Below, piece by piece: positions 46,696 to 57,016 of a DNA stretch of 64,000 bases; position 1 is the stretch's first letter; each line of letters opens with the position of its first letter. Origin of the DNA: Pegoplata infirma (taxonomy: Eukaryota; Arthropoda; Insecta; Diptera; Anthomyiidae). Location of the stretch: assembly GCA_963921195.1 (NCBI GenBank), contig OY992536.1:94159007-94223006 (forward strand), written 5' to 3'. The notes under the pieces were generated by a model. That model saw only the letters and a list, made by a program, of their open reading frames with translations. It ran no database searches and was not told the origin of the DNA. The position numbers and the translations under genes were made by a program.

Positions 46696-47240
46696 CGTTT
46701 TTATAAAAGTACCCTTTATAAAAAGTACCGTTTATAAAAAGTACCTTTTATAAAAAGTACCTTTTATAAAAAGTACCTTTTATAAAAAGTACCTTTTATA
46801 AAAAGTACCTTTTATTAAAAGTACCTTTTATTAAAAGTACCTTTTATTAAAAGTACCTTTTATAAAAAGTACCTTTTATAAAAAGTACCTTTTATAAAAA
46901 GTATCTTTTATAAAAAGTACCTTTTATAAAAAGTACCTTTTATAAAAAGTACCTTTTATAAAAAGTACCTTTTATAAAAAGTACCTTTTATAAAAAGTAC
47001 CTTTTATAAAAAGTACCTTTTATAAAAAGTACCTTTTATAAAAAGTACCTTTTATAAAAAGTACCTTTTATAAAAAGTACCTTTTATAAAAAGTACCTTT
47101 TATAAAAAGTACCTTTTATAAAAAGTACCTTTTATAAAAAGTACCTTTTATAAAAAGTACCTTTTATAAAAAGTACCTTTTATGAAAAGTACCTTTTATA
47201 AAAAGTACCTTTTATAAAAAGTACCTTTTATAAAAAGTAC

Positions 47241-47473
47241 TGAAACAGTTTTACATCTATTGCATAAACTTGTAACATTTTCTTTAATTGAACTGAAACA
47301 AGTATAATGAAATACGAAATCAAGAAATTTAGCGACTTTTTTACATATTTTTTTAAAATACCAAAAAGTTTCGGTTTCGGCTAATATTCGGCCAAAATTT
47401 TACCGAATACCAAATAGAGGCCGAAACCCCATTATTCGGCCGAAACCGAAACCGAATATTCGGTCGGACTCTA
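47241..47473. mobile_element. Insertion with possible 8-bp duplication
   Basis: AAAAGTAC stands on both sides (47233-47240 and 47474-47481), so the 16-bp array is out of step by exactly 8 bp across the insert. The right end, GGTCGGACTCTA, read in reverse as TAGAGTCCGACC, resembles hAT ends. Next to it is a palindromic block of TTCGGCCGAAACCGAA motifs. The left end, TGAAACAGTTTTAC, is not its inverse, so the element may be truncated or a different class. Confidence 0.55.
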
Positions 47474-47917
47474 AAAAGTACCTTTTATAAAAAGTACCTT
47501 TAATAAAAAGTACCTTTTATAAAAAGTATCTTTTATAAAAAGTACCTTATATAAAAAGTACCTTTTATAAAAAGTACCTTTTATAAAAAGAACCTTTTAT
47601 AAAAAAGTACCTTTTATAAAAAGTACCTTTTATAAAAAGTACCTTTTATAACAAGTACCTTTTATAAAAATTACCTTTTATAAAAAGTACCTTTTATAAA
47701 AAGTACCTTTTATAAAAAGTACCTTTTATAAAAAGTACCTTTTATAAAAAGTACCTTTTATAAAAAGTACCTTTTATAAAAAGTACCTTTTATAAAAAGT
47801 ACCTTTTATAAAAAGTACCTTTTATAAAAAGTACCTTTTATAAAAAGTACCTTTTATAAAAAGTACCTTTTATAAAAAGTACCTTTTATAAAAAGTACCT
47901 TTTATAAAAAGTACCTA

Positions 47918-48266
47918 CCCGTGTAAAAAAATAATTGGATCAAAACATATCTCTTTTGATAAAAACATATATGGATCATATCTAAATGGATATAATCAGA
48001 TCTACTCCATATATACTCATATCTGCTTCAGATATGTTTTGATCCGTAAATTGAGTCTATCTGGCATATATGACATATATGATCAGACATTTTCAGATAT
48101 GTTCATATATGTAAAATTGTCAGATAGACTCAATTTACGGATCAAAACATATCTGAAGCAGATATGAATATATATGGAGTAGATCTGATTATATCCATTT
48201 AGATATGATCCATATATGTTTTTATCAAAAGAGATATGTTTTGATCCAATTATTTTTTTACACGGG
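47918..48266. mobile_element. Near-perfect palindromic MITE in the satellite
   Basis: CCCGTGTAAAAAAATAATTG begins the element and its inverse ends it, with TA at each side (47916-47917 and 48267-48268). Arms of about 150 bp match almost base for base, including TCAAAACATATCTCTTTTGA, CAGATCTACTCCATATATA and GTAAATTGAGTCTATCTG. It contains many GATATGTTTTGATCC-type sub-motifs. High arm identity suggests recent insertion or continuing correction between arms. No coding frame. Confidence 0.85.
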
Positions 48267-48600
48267 TATTATAAAAAGTACATTTTATAAAGAGTACCTT
48301 TTATAAAAAGTAACTTTTATAAAAAGTACATTTTATAAAAATTACTTTTTATAAAAAGTACCTTTTATAAAATGTATTTTTATAAAAAGTACCTTTAATA
48401 TAAAGTACCTTTTATAAAAAGTCCCTATTATAAAAAGTACATTTTATAAAGAGTACCTTTTATAAAAAGTAACTTTTATAAAAAGTACATTTTATAAAAA
48501 GTACTTTGTATAAAAAGTACCTTTTATAAAAAGTACCTTTTATGAAATGTAGTTTTTATAAAAAGTACCTTTAAAATAAAGTACCTTTTATAAAAAGTTC

Positions 48601-49060
48601 TTTTTTATTTCCTGAAATAAAAATCATAGGAACTTTTTATATTTCCTAAAAAAAATGGTCCTAGAATCTTATAATTTGTATTGTGTTGTGGGAAAACATT
48701 TTAGGAAAAATACGTTTTGGGGTAAAATGGCTAAAAAAGTGTATTTTCGGTACTTTTGATATTTTCTGTCGTAATGGTTCTAGAAACTTAAAATTAGGAA
48801 TGTAAAATCCTTTTTGTACTTTTAATATTTGATGAAACAATGATCCTAGAAAATTGAAATATTGAATTTAGGATTTTTTGGTAAAGACAAAAACATTTAG
48901 GAAGAGGCACTTTTTGGAAATGCCGTTTCTAACGGGGTAAGAAAGTGTACTTTTGGTACTTTTTTTTCTGTTCCTATAATAATGACCTTAGGAGCTTGAA
49001 TTTTGGAATGTACTTGCCTTCGGTGAAAAAAAACACTCTGCTAAAGTATTTTTAAAAAAT
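48601..49060 (+). repeat. ~140-bp tandem repeat, right part
   Basis: Diverged copies of the 45.8-kb repeat reappear. AATGGTCCTAGAATCTTATA, GTTCTAGAAACTTAAAATTA and CCTTAGGAGCTTGAATTTTG align with the ACTTGAAATTTGG start. GGGGTAAAATGGCTAAAAAA and GTGTACTTTTGGTACTTTT align with later parts. About three to four copies are visible. Confidence 0.7.
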
Positions 49061-49084
49061 TCCGTTAATATTCGCCAAAAATCC

Positions 49085-49450
49085 TCTCTTAAGTTCACGA
49101 CGAACTACTTTTTAGTTGAACATGAACTAAATTTTAGTTAAAAATAAACTAGTCTTTAGTTCCATAGTTTTAAGGATACCATGAACAAGAATTTAGTCAA
49201 CCATAACTTGTTTTTAGTTCACCATGAACTTGTCTTTAGTTAACCATGAACTAGTTCACCATTAACTCTCATTTAGATTCAAAAATGGTTATTAAATTAC
49301 ATATTAAAGACACATGAACTAAATTTGAGTACAACATGAACTAAATTTTTCGTGCAACCAGACAAAAACATTTCTTTGACATCAACTAAATGAAAGAACA
49401 ACAAAAACTAAGTTTTAGTTCAAATTTTAAAGGGAGATCTTAACTTAAAC
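49085..49450. repeat. GAACTAA/TTAGTT palindromic short repeats
   Basis: ACCATGAACT, AACTAAATTTTAGTT and TTTAGTTCACCATGAACTTG recur about every 25-30 bp, creating small dyads such as AGTTCACCATGAACT. CTTAAGTTC near 49090 and GATCTTAACTTAAAC near 49437 may be the ends of a foldback MITE, but they are not exact inverses. Confidence 0.55.
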
Positions 49451-50617
49451 AATTTTTAACTTAACTTGAACTATAATCCATACAAATATATAAAATCACA
49501 CATTTACTTCAAAATCCAAAAATACCACCCTTCAAAACCTTTAGTAATGAATACCACGATTATATAACCTCAAATAGCATCATGCAACAAATGTGTGTAG
49601 CAACAATATTGGAAACCAATATTAACACACAAAAACAAACACCAATACAAATACATTTATCAATATAACACAAACCACAAAAGCCAATTTATAAGACAAC
49701 AACAACAGCAGCAGTAACAGCAGCAGCAACAAAACTGAAAAGCCGTTAGCACAAAAAACCCCGTCCAGCAATTGTACATAGATTGACCATTAGTTAGCCT
49801 TTAAAATATTGTTTGTTGATTTGTTGGTCAGGGGGAGAGTTCCGTTAGTTAGCCATCCTTTTTTTTTTCAATACAATGTTAGTAGGTTTTACTGTCAACA
49901 AGCAACACTCATTTCAACTTAATAAAGTTTTTTTTTTCTGTTCAAATTTTTATTGTCGAGTGTATTTCAAAAACCTAGAAAACAAATAATACTTTTGGCC
50001 TAAAAACAACAAATATCCAGAAAAAAAAAACACAGTGGGAGAGAGAGGGGTTATATCCTTAAGGCCTATATTGTATTGACTGTTGTGCCTGGCACAGTTA
50101 GTAGCTGTTGGCATTATTTTTATTTTTGTGTTGCCTTCCCTTAACTCTCCCTTTCCACCCACCCAATGGATTTTTACATTTTACAAAATCTGGCCTATTT
50201 ATTTTACTTCTACTATTTTTTCCCCATATTGTGTTGTTGGTCCTTTTTTGCATTGTAATCGTCGGTATTGTGGTTTCTATTTTGTTTTTATTGTCCAAAG
50301 GTTTCTCCATTTCATGTTATTGATTGAATGTCCTGTTTATTGACAGTTTTTTGTTGTTTGTGGATTTTCAGTTTCATGTTGAAATAACAATTAAAAATGT
50401 TGAATTGCATTGTTGACATTTTCAGTTAGCAATCATATATTTTACTATTTTATTATTTTTTTTATTTTTTATTATTTACAGTTTAATTAAAATGTTATTT
50501 GAATTGTCTGTGGCAGTATGCAAAAAAAAATAAGGATTAAACATGTATTTTTAATTAAATATTAAAGAGATTTATAAGGGGAAAGTAATTAATTTTTAAA
50601 GAATTTAAATCTGAAAA
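49451..50617. other. Relatively complex sequence, no gene supported
   Basis: This is the least repetitive kilobase of the window. It has higher G+C patches at 49740-49860 and 50030-50180 (CTTCCCTTAACTCTCCCTTT) and a CAA/CAG run at 49695-49734. Overlapping frames of 70-86 codons on both strands around 49950-50343 show no known domain. It could hold a non-coding exon or an enhancer, but nothing in the sequence proves it. Confidence 0.4.
49695..49734 (+). repeat. CAA/CAG trinucleotide run
   Basis: About 13 triplets of CAA and CAG, with one TAA in the middle (CAGCAGTAACAGCAGCAGC). In flies such runs often encode glutamine, but the in-phase TAA and the lack of an open frame around it argue against coding here. 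Confidence 0.7.
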
Positions 50618-52866
50618 TTTATTTGTATAGAAAAAGTCTCGGATTCTGAGACATTTTTTCTATAGAAAAAGTCTCAAAATCTGAGACTTTTTCTATTAGA
50701 AAAATGTCTCAATATCTGAGAATTTTTTTATAAAATAAATGTCTAAGAATCTGAGACTTTTTCTATAAGAAAATGTCTCAGAATCTGAGACTTTTTCTAT
50801 AGGAAAAATGTCTCAAAATCTGAGACTTTTTCTATAGAAAAAATGTCTCGAAATCTGAAGCTTTTTTTTTAGAAAAAATGTCTCAGAATCTGAGAATTTT
50901 TCTATAAGAAAAATGTCTCAGAATCTGAGAATTTTTCTATAAGAAAAATGTCTCAGAATCTGAGAATTTTTCTATAAGAAAAATGTCTCAGAATCTGAGA
51001 ATTTTTCTATAAGAAAAATGTCTGAGAATCTGAGAATTTTTCTATAAGAAAAATGTCTCAGAATCTGAGAATTTTTCTATTAGAAAAATGTCTCAGAATC
51101 TGAGAATTTTTCTATAAGAAAAATGTCTCAGAATCTGAGAATTTTTCTATAAGAAAAATTCTCAGATTTTCTATAAGAAAAATTCTCAGATTCTGAGACA
51201 TTTTTTCTAAAAAAAAAAGCTTCAGATTCCGAGACATTTTTTCTATAGAAAAAGTCTCAGATTTTGAGACATTTTCCTTATAGAAAAAAGTCTCAGATTC
51301 TGAGACATTTTTCTTATAGAAAAAGTCTCAGATTCTTTAGAAAAAGTCTCAGATTCTGAGACATTTTTTCTATAGAAAAAGTCTCAGATTCTGAGACATT
51401 TTTTCTATAGAAAAAGTCTCAGATTCTGAGACATTTTTTCTATCGAAAAAGTCTCAGATTCTGAGACATTTTTTCTATATAGAAAAAGTCTCAGATTCTG
51501 AGACAATTTTTTCTATATAGAAAAAGTTTCAGATTCTGAGACAATTTTTTCTATATAGAAAAAGTCTTAGATTCTGAGACAATTTTTTCTATATAGAAAA
51601 AGTCTCAGATTCTGAGACAATTTTTTCTATATAGAAAAAGTCTCAGATTCTGAGACAATTTTTTCTATATAGAAAAAGTCTCAGATTCTGAGACAATTTT
51701 TTGAATATAGAAAAAGTCTCAGATTCTGAAACAATTTTTTTTATATAAAAAAAGTCTCAGATTCTGAGACAATTTTTTCTATATAAAAAAAGTCTCAGAT
51801 TCTGAGACAATTTTTTCTATATAGAAAAAGTCTCAGATTTTGAGAAAATTTTTTCTATATAGAAAAATTCTCAGATTCTGAGACATTTTCTTATAGAAAA
51901 ATTCTCAGATTCTGAGACATTTTTCTTATGGAAAAAGTCTCAGATTCTGAGACATTTTTCTTATAGAAAAAGTCTCAGATTCTGAGAATTTTGCTTTGAG
52001 AAAAATGTCTCAGAGACATTTTTCTTATAGAAAAAGTCTCAGATTCTGAGACATTTTTCTTATAGAAAAAGTCTCAGATTCTGAGACATTTTTCTTATAG
52101 AAAAAGTCTCAGATTCTGAGACATTTTTCTTATAGAAAAAGTCTCAGATTCTGAGACATTTTTCTTATAGAAAAAGTCTCAGATTCTGAGACATTTTTCT
52201 TATAGAAAAAGTCTCAGATTCTGAGACATTTTTCTTATAGAAAAAGTCTCAGATTCTGAGACATTTTTCTTATAGAAAAAGTCTCAGATTCTGAGACATT
52301 TTTCTTATAGAAAAAGTCTCAGATTCTGAGACATTTTTCTTATAGAAAAAGTCTCAGATTCTGAGACATTTTTCTTATAGAAAAAGTCTCAGATTCTGAG
52401 ACATTTTTCTTATAGAAAAAGTCTCAGATTGTGAGACATTTTTCTTATAGAAAAGGTCTGAGATTGTGAGACATTTTTCTTTTAGAAAAAGTCTCAGATT
52501 CTGAGACAAATTTTTCTATACAGAAAAAGTCTCAGATTCTGAGACATTTTTCTTATAGAAAAATTCTCTGATTCTGAGACATTTTTCTTATAGAAAATTT
52601 ATCAGATTCTGAGACATTTTTCTTATTAAAAAATTCTCAGTTTCTGAGACATTCTCAGATTCTGAGACATTTTTCTATAAGAAAAATGTCTCAGAATCTG
52701 AGAATTTTTCTATAAGAAAATTGTCTCAGAATCTGAGAATTTTTCTATAAGAAAAATGTCTCAGAATCTGAAAATTTTTCTATAAGAAAAATGTCTTAGA
52801 ATCTGAGAATTTTTCTATAAGAAAAATGTCTCAGAATCTGAGAATTTTTCTTTAGAAAAAGTCTCC
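50618..52866. repeat. 35-bp dyad satellite, cluster S7, mixed orientation
   Basis: About 64 units of the S5 type. From about 50670 to 51165 the units read GTCTCAGAATCTGAG (reverse). From about 51180 to 52655 they read GTCTCAGATTCTGAGAC (forward), with TTTTTTCTATATAGAAAA around 51470-51860 and TTTTTCTTATAGAAAAA at 51900-52500. From about 52660 to 52860 they are reverse again. The TATATAG variant is shared with the edges of S5, 25 kb away. Confidence 0.92.
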
Positions 52867-53332
52867 TTTTTTTAAAATTATATATTTCTAAATTCTATTC
52901 AAGGCCTATTCACAAAATATGTCTAAAAATTGTGAAATATTTTTTTTTAATTTTAAACAAAGTTTTCCATTTCTTTGGTTGTACTACAACAACTACATGA
53001 AAAATATGAATCTAAAACTGTTATTTGGACGTTTCTGTTGTGAAATGTAATTTTTTTCTCAAATGATTTGTTCTAGAAAGAAAGCGCTAAATGAAAAAGG
53101 GGATACGCGCCAGTTTAGCGCATTTTTAAAAATTCCCTATTCTGCATCAAGATTTTATAAGTTTTGTCTGTACAATAAAAATATAAAGAATATTTTCTAG
53201 AGCTATACAAATTCCTATAAATACCAAAAACTATACTAGAATGTTATGTGGATTTTTTTATATATTTTTTTTTAAGAAAAAAAGCTCTTAAAGGACTTTA
53301 CATACTCATACCAACTTGGACCAAAAAGAAAC
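52867..53332. other. AT-rich spacer, no gene seen
   Basis: AAAGCGCTAAATG and AGTTTAGCGCATTTTT (about 53079 and 53111) form a small inverted pair around GGGGATACGCGCC. Otherwise simple A+T sequence. Confidence 0.5.
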
Positions 53333-53334
53333 TA

Positions 53335-53486
53335 ACCCAGCAAACATTTTCTTTTGTAAATTTTAAAAAAATTTTTGCAAAATTGTTGAATTGTTTACTT
53401 CAATTCCGCTTTTGATATATTTGTGATTCACAATTTCTTTGCATCATTTTATTGTTGAAAAACATTTAAAATTTTTTTTGCTGGGT
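53335..53486. mobile_element. 152-bp TA-flanked MITE
   Basis: The ends are ACCCAGCAAA and TTTGCTGGGT, exact inverses, flanked by TA at 53333-53334 and 53487-53488. Further symmetry is weak. It is too short to code. It is a typical small Tc1/mariner-type MITE by ends and target. Confidence 0.75.
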
Positions 53487-53488
53487 TA

Positions 53489-54721
53489 CATTGGACTACC
53501 GTGCATTAAAATGTTGTATATATGAGAAAACGCACACTAAAGTAGCCACAAGCAATAGAATTTATGACCATTAAAATAAAACATGATTTTTTACACATTC
53601 TTCACTACTAACTAACACACTCAAACATACTCATACATTTACACATTTATCCTTTAGAAACCCAATACATGCACTAAGATGGACATCCTTTTAAAATATA
53701 TGCATTCTGTACGTTACATTCAAAATTATTATTTTACTCTGGGTCTTAAAAAAAAAATAAACGAAGAACAGTGATGCATTTCCCGTCATACAGATTCTTT
53801 ATGGCTGAAATATAACAAAGATTCCTTACCTTACTTGATTTTTTTTAACATATATGGGGCATTCCACCAAAACTGCTTTACCTTAGCTAGATTTTAGTAA
53901 AAGAAATTTTCAGAAGAAATTTAAAATATCATGGTTGTAATTAGTAAAGAAAACTGACCTCGAGCTAGAATAACCTTATTTTAAATATGTTACAAAACAA
54001 TACTTTTTTGATATAATTAATATAATTTTTAAAGGGACTTTGTTAAAATTTTTAAAACTCAGTTTAATAATGTTTATAATCAAAATGAAAATTTTTAATT
54101 TTCAACATGGCGGTATCATGGTATATAAAGGAGTTCTAGTATACTTTATTTAAAAACATATAATTTTAAAATCAAAACCGAATCATTTTTAATTTTATTA
54201 AACTCAACTTCGTTTTCAAAATTTTTATTTTTAACAAATTTGAAATTTTTAAAAATGAGTATGAAAATTTTTGATTTGACTACGTTTTTTAGTTAACTTA
54301 TGAAAATTTGCCCAGTATCCAATTAGAAAAATTCGAAAAATTTTATTTCAAAACTTAAATATATCAAAAGCTAAGTTAACTGTTTTAAGTTTTAAAATCT
54401 CTTTGTCTCGTTAGTATTTCCAGTTTTGGTACAGACAAAATGTCTGTCTACGTATGAGGAGTATTTCTTTTTTATTTTATATACTTTGTTCTTTGGTAGA
54501 AAATCATAAATTTAACAAAAATGAAGAAAGAAAATGTATATAATTTTTATTTTTTTGAATTATTATTCCCTTTGCGATCGTTACATTACATTAAATATGC
54601 ATAATTTTCCATGCACATTTTGTATTTTTTGCTTTTTCTATATTTTCTTTTTTGATGCTGTATAGTTTTGTTTTTTACCGAAGGCTAATTTCAATGTATT
54701 CAAAATGATGTATTTGGAAAT

Positions 54722-54727
<6 letters not shown>
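53489..54727. other. AT-rich DNA with a GGGGCATTCC end fragment
   Basis: TATATGGGGCATTCCACC at 53851-53868 matches the terminus of the foldback at 29231 and of the MITE at 45416. The following 130 bp (ATATCATGG, GACCTCGAGCTAGAATA) match the right arm of the foldback at 2690-3190. No partner end was seen. The rest (54000-54727) is plain A+T with no gene. Confidence 0.5.

Positions 54728-54759
<32 letters not shown>
54728..54759 (+). repeat. Poly-A tract of 32 bp
   Basis: An uninterrupted run of 32 A. It might be a retroposition tail, but the sequence before it shows no retrotransposon or processed transcript. It may equally be simple slippage. Confidence 0.8.
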
Positions 54760-54760
<1 letters not shown>

Positions 54761-54810
54761 ATAGAATATACAATATTTAAATTGTTTTACAATAAAGATA
54801 TGTTATATAG

Positions 54811-55663
54811 AAATAGAAAGAGCTGCATTTGAGTTTAACCTTAAAATTTTATAAAGAGCGTAAAAAATTCACGGTGTTTCCCATAATTTCTTAATCCCTG
54901 CACCGATTTTACTAAAATTCCAAACCAATCAGACCAGGAAAATGATAAATACAGCATCCAATGCCTCCAAGTCGTGTAAAATCGTACCACTATTTCAAGG
55001 TTCACAGAAAAAAATTGAAACAAATTTCAATCAACAAAAATGCGGATTCAATCAATTTTTTGATTGAAATTCCTCCAATTAAAAAAATTGTTATACCAAT
55101 CATCAAATTGTAGGTGATTGATTGAAAATTTTTTAAATCAAACATTTTTTCGATTTTGATCAAAAATTTTATAAATTTTTTATTCAAAGTCAATCAAAAT
55201 AATGATTGAATTAACAAATGAATTGTACGCTTATGACAAGATTATCAAAAAATTCATACTTTTTGCTGTCCAATATGTTGCCAACAATAAAAAAAAAGTA
55301 AAGCCCGATTATTTTGTGTATTTTTGAATTAATCTTTTCAAATAAATTAAAGCGAAAAAAAAATCTGGTATGTTTAAAATTTGAAACAAAAAAAAAACAA
55401 AAATTTTAATCAAAACATTGATTGACTCATTTAAATTTTGTTGATCAATAGATTTAATTGAAAATTTTTAGCCAATAATTTTTTGTGTGTAGAAATGGAA
55501 AGAGCTGCATTTAAGTTTAACTTTAAAATTTTATGAGTTTGATATGAACTCCCTATAAAACTCACGGGTTTCCCAAAAGTTCTTAACCCCCGATTTTGGT
55601 GAAATTCCAAAACAGGAAAATGATAAATATACCATCCGATACCTCCAAGTCGTTTAAAATCGA
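54811..55663 (+). repeat. ~180-bp direct repeat pair flanking a MITE
   Basis: 54811-54992 and 55492-55663 share AGAAAGAGCTGCATTTGAGT or variants, CTTAAAATTTTATAA, CACGG(T/G)(T/G)TTCCCA, AGGAAAATGATAAATA and CCTCCAAGTCGT. The copies are in direct order with the 487-bp MITE at 55003-55489 between them. Divergence is about 15-20 percent by eye. Confidence 0.75.
55003..55489 (+). mobile_element. Complete 487-bp MITE (ATTGATTG family)
   Basis: It starts with CACAGAAAAAAATTG and ends with ATTTTTTGTGTG, followed by TA. The left flank is TT, a decayed TA. GCGGATTCAATCAATTTTTT, AAATTCCTCCAATTAAAAAA and CCAATCATCAAATTGTAGGT follow in order. The same order is found in 60812-61065 (internally deleted) and, inverted, in the copy split by the 56296-60578 element. 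Many ATTGATTG/CAATCAAT motifs give local dyads. No transposase. Confidence 0.78.
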
Positions 55664-56309
55664 ACGTGGATCTTGTGACGCTATAACAAGGTGTAACAAA
55701 CGGAACGTTCTAAGGGTTCAAGTTGAAAAAATGCAGAAGAAAAATTGAATTTCTAAAAATTATAGACATTTCTGGTATTTCCCATACTGGTTTCAAACAC
55801 CCCAGTAAGTGTCATCATCAGTAGGATTTTAAATGTCGGTTTGTCTTGTTAATGAAAACTGTTTTTATATATGTGAATATTTATAGTTTCTACAGAATAA
55901 ATTTTGACAGTTTCCAACACGTTCATTTGGAAGACGTGTTCAATTAAATCTATCGATCAACAAAATTGAAATGAGGCAATCAAAAAAAATTTTTTTGTTA
56001 TTTTCTTTAACTGACGAATTACAAATTTTCAACATACCAGTTTTTTTTCGCTTTATTTATTTGAATAGATTAATTCAAAAACATACAAAATAATAGGGTT
56101 TTACTTTTTTTATTGTTGGCAACACGTTAGAAAGCAAAATAGATGAATTTTTTCATAATTTTGTCATAAGCTTTAAATCAACAATTATTTTGATTGACTA
56201 TAAATAAAAAATTGATCAAATTTGTGATCAAAATCGAAAAAATGTTTGATTGAAAAAAAAAATTAATTAATCACCTACAATTTGATGATTGGTATCAGAC
56301 ATGGGCGAT

Positions 56310-56580
56310 ACCAATTACATTTTTTTCAATTACAATTACATGTAATTAGTAATTGAGTTTTTTCAATTACAATTACATGTAATTAGTAATTGAATTTTTC
56401 AATTACATTTACATGTAATTAGTAATTGAGTTTTTTCAATTACTAATTACATGTAATTGTAATTGAAAAAACTCAATTACTAATTACATGTAAATGTAAT
56501 TGAAAAATTCAATTACTAATTACATGTAATTGTAATTGAAAAAACTCAATTACTAATTACATGTAATCGTAATTAAAACG
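56310..56580. repeat. AATTACATGTAATT subterminal array, left
   Basis: TTTTTTCAATTACAATTACA and TGTAATTAGTAATTGAG alternate, each centred on the palindrome AATTACATGTAATT. About seven palindromes are present. The whole block is itself a palindrome with a centre near 56430. The matching block at the other end of the element is 60300-60545. Confidence 0.85.
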
Positions 56581-57016
56581 TTCAAATTACAGTGTTTTCC
56601 ATTACATACAAAAAAAAAAATCTGACAACTGACAAAGTTTTATTTTTAACAAATTAATAGTGACTGGCGAAATTCAACATCAGAAGCATTTTGGACAAGT
56701 TAAGTGATTGCGGTCGATTCTAAATATGATATTTAAAACTAGTGTAAAAAAATATAAGTCAAAAATATAACATAAAATTTGTGACATAAATATATAATTT
56801 GTGTGTATAGTTATGGTGGCAGATTCTAAACTTGAAACTAAACTAAACTTTTCTTTTTCCTACTACGTTACCATGGCTTTTACTGGTGACATGTCACATG
56901 ATTTAAAACTAACACCGAAATTATATAATATTTATTTTAATAAAATAATTATATGTATTAATATTAATTAAATAATTTTAATAAAATATAATAAATAAGT
57001 GATACCAACTACATAC

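Larger units (their letters stand above)
46696..48600 (+). repeat. 16-bp TTTTATAAAAAGTACC satellite
   Basis: Near-perfect 16-bp units run at 46696-47240 (about 34) and 47474-47915 (about 27). Degenerate units (GTACATTTTATAAAG and similar) fill 48269-48600. The gaps are two insertions, 47241-47473 and 47918-48266. The unit is close to a dyad (GTACCTTTTATAAAAAGTAC). Tandem copies of the 140-bp repeat flank the block on both sides, and that repeat itself contains TACTTTTGGTACCTTTT. Confidence 0.93.

Noticed and set aside
54728..54759. Poly-A tail of a retrotransposed copy
   Set aside because: No upstream reverse transcriptase, processed transcript or target duplication could be identified around the tract.
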